From the NCBI RefSeq assembly GCF_020217425.1, contig NZ_CP084090.1:1798001-1862000 (forward strand): 64,000 bases of DNA. Reading direction: 5' to 3'. The notes under the pieces are model-generated. The model was not told the DNA's origin and made no database searches. It worked only from the letters and a program-made list of their open reading frames with translations. Source of the DNA: Halomicrobium urmianum. Lineage in GTDB: Archaea > Halobacteriota > Halobacteria > Halobacteriales > Haloarculaceae. Both the position numbers and the translations under genes were made by a program. Shown piece by piece: positions 63,544 through 64,000 of the stretch (positions are counted from its first letter, which is position 1; each line of letters begins with the position of its first letter).

Positions 63544-64000
63544 GTGCAGATGGTCGGTGCGAGCACGCTCGCGACGCTTGCCGTCGCGTCGCTGGCCAGC
63601 CTGTTCATGGCATGGGCTATCGGCGCGGGGTCGTCTGGGTCGACGCCGTTCGCGCCGGCGGTCGGAGCGAACGCTATCTCCGTGATGCGAGCGGGCTTCT
63701 TCGTCGGCATCCTCGGGCTGCTCGGGGCCGTCCTCCAGGGGGCCAACGTCACCGAGGCGGTGGGGGAGGGCCTCGTCCTGTTCCCGGAGGGCGGCGGGCT
63801 CTCGGCGGCGGCCGCCATCGTCGCCCTCGTGACCGCGGCGCTGCTGGTCGCCGTGGGCATCTTCACGGGCTATCCCATCGCGACGGCCTTCACCGTCACC
63901 GGCGCCGTGGTCGGCGTCGGCCTGGCGATCGGCGGCCGGCCCGCGATCGGGAAGTACGTCGAGATCACGGCGCTGTGGGTCGCCACGCCGTTCGTGGGCG
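63544..64000 (+). CDS. Inorganic phosphate transporter (PiT), N-terminal part
   Basis: The open frame begins GTG CAG ATG; the ATG at 63550 gives MVGASTLATLAVASLASLF. It holds the PiT signature FAPAVGANAISVMRAGFFVG near residue 33-52 (here GANAIS in place of GANDVA) and a further hydrophobic stretch, then runs out of the window. It is the second PiT-type protein here after 45707-46915, and the two differ enough to be paralogues rather than duplicates. Coupling ion unknown. Confidence 0.85.
   Translation, partial: MQMVGASTLATLAVASLASLFMAWAIGAGSSGSTPFAPAVGANAISVMRAGFFVGILGLLGAVLQGANVTEAVGEGLVLFPEGGGLSAAAAIVALVTAALLVAVGIFTGYPIATAFTVTGAVVGVGLAIGGRPAIGKYVEITALWVATPFVG

Overview
The window comes from a haloarchaeal chromosome (class Halobacteria). 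This is read from the high-GC, acidic coding sequences, from haloarchaea-restricted families (HalOD1, Bat-type HTH_10, DUF5786-like, DUF5828-like), from a plant-type 2Fe-2S ferredoxin with the halophile N-terminal insertion, from archaeal information genes (L40e, thermosome, TiaS, Tsr3) and from TATA boxes about 25-30 bases before largely leaderless starts. Genus cannot be read from the sequence alone.

Layout. 1-16 kb: housekeeping and small regulatory genes (peroxiredoxin end, Tsr3, response regulator, enolase-like protein, L40e, MBL hydrolase, DUF99, family 4 UDG, HisH, HalOD1 and Bat-like regulators, orphan Cas4-like protein, Sua5, a redoxin/glutaredoxin pair, CorC/CNNM protein, signal peptidase, ornithine cyclodeaminase, UspA). 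15.7-16.7 kb: a decayed IS200/IS605 end and a hairpin-rich spacer. 16.7-31.6 kb: thermosome, tRNA-Ser(GGA) with an att-like duplication beside an AT-rich patch, RidA, threonine ammonia-lyase, two TrkA-domain proteins around citrate synthase, and TiaS. 31.6-32.7 kb: a gene-free repeat block. 32.7-43.5 kb: HTH regulator, glutaredoxin, arylsulfotransferase-like protein, NCS2 permease with PyrE, a phosphoribosyltransferase, GlmM and HisI. 43.5-54.9 kb: repeat element, prepilin peptidase, ferredoxin, PiT transporter, HisA, TrmB regulator with a divergent MFS exporter, HisB with an ACT regulator, YihY and IMPACT proteins. 54.9-60 kb: Upp and a complete TAXI-TRAP uptake operon. 60-64 kb: a fresh IS6 insertion, DUF5828 protein, an unusual histidine/glutamine-rich repeat protein, a ferritin-like protein and the start of a second PiT transporter.

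How the genes fit together. Four histidine biosynthesis genes (hisH, hisI, hisA, hisB) are scattered singly over 46 kb rather than forming an operon. Nucleobase uptake and salvage is well represented (NCS2 permease-pyrE, upp, a PRTase with a winged-helix tail). Potassium handling (two RCK-type proteins) and phosphate uptake (two PiT proteins) each appear twice.

The least explained content is not in the metabolic genes. It is (i) the His/Gln-rich protein at 61.8-62.7 kb; (ii) two copies of an 86-base palindromic element with compensatory base changes, one of which supplies the end of a response regulator gene; (iii) families of modular hairpins in the gene-free spacers, including a 24-base linker kept identical in two copies; and (iv) the tRNA-Ser duplication next to an AT-rich patch. 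No CRISPR array, replication initiator gene or rRNA gene was seen.
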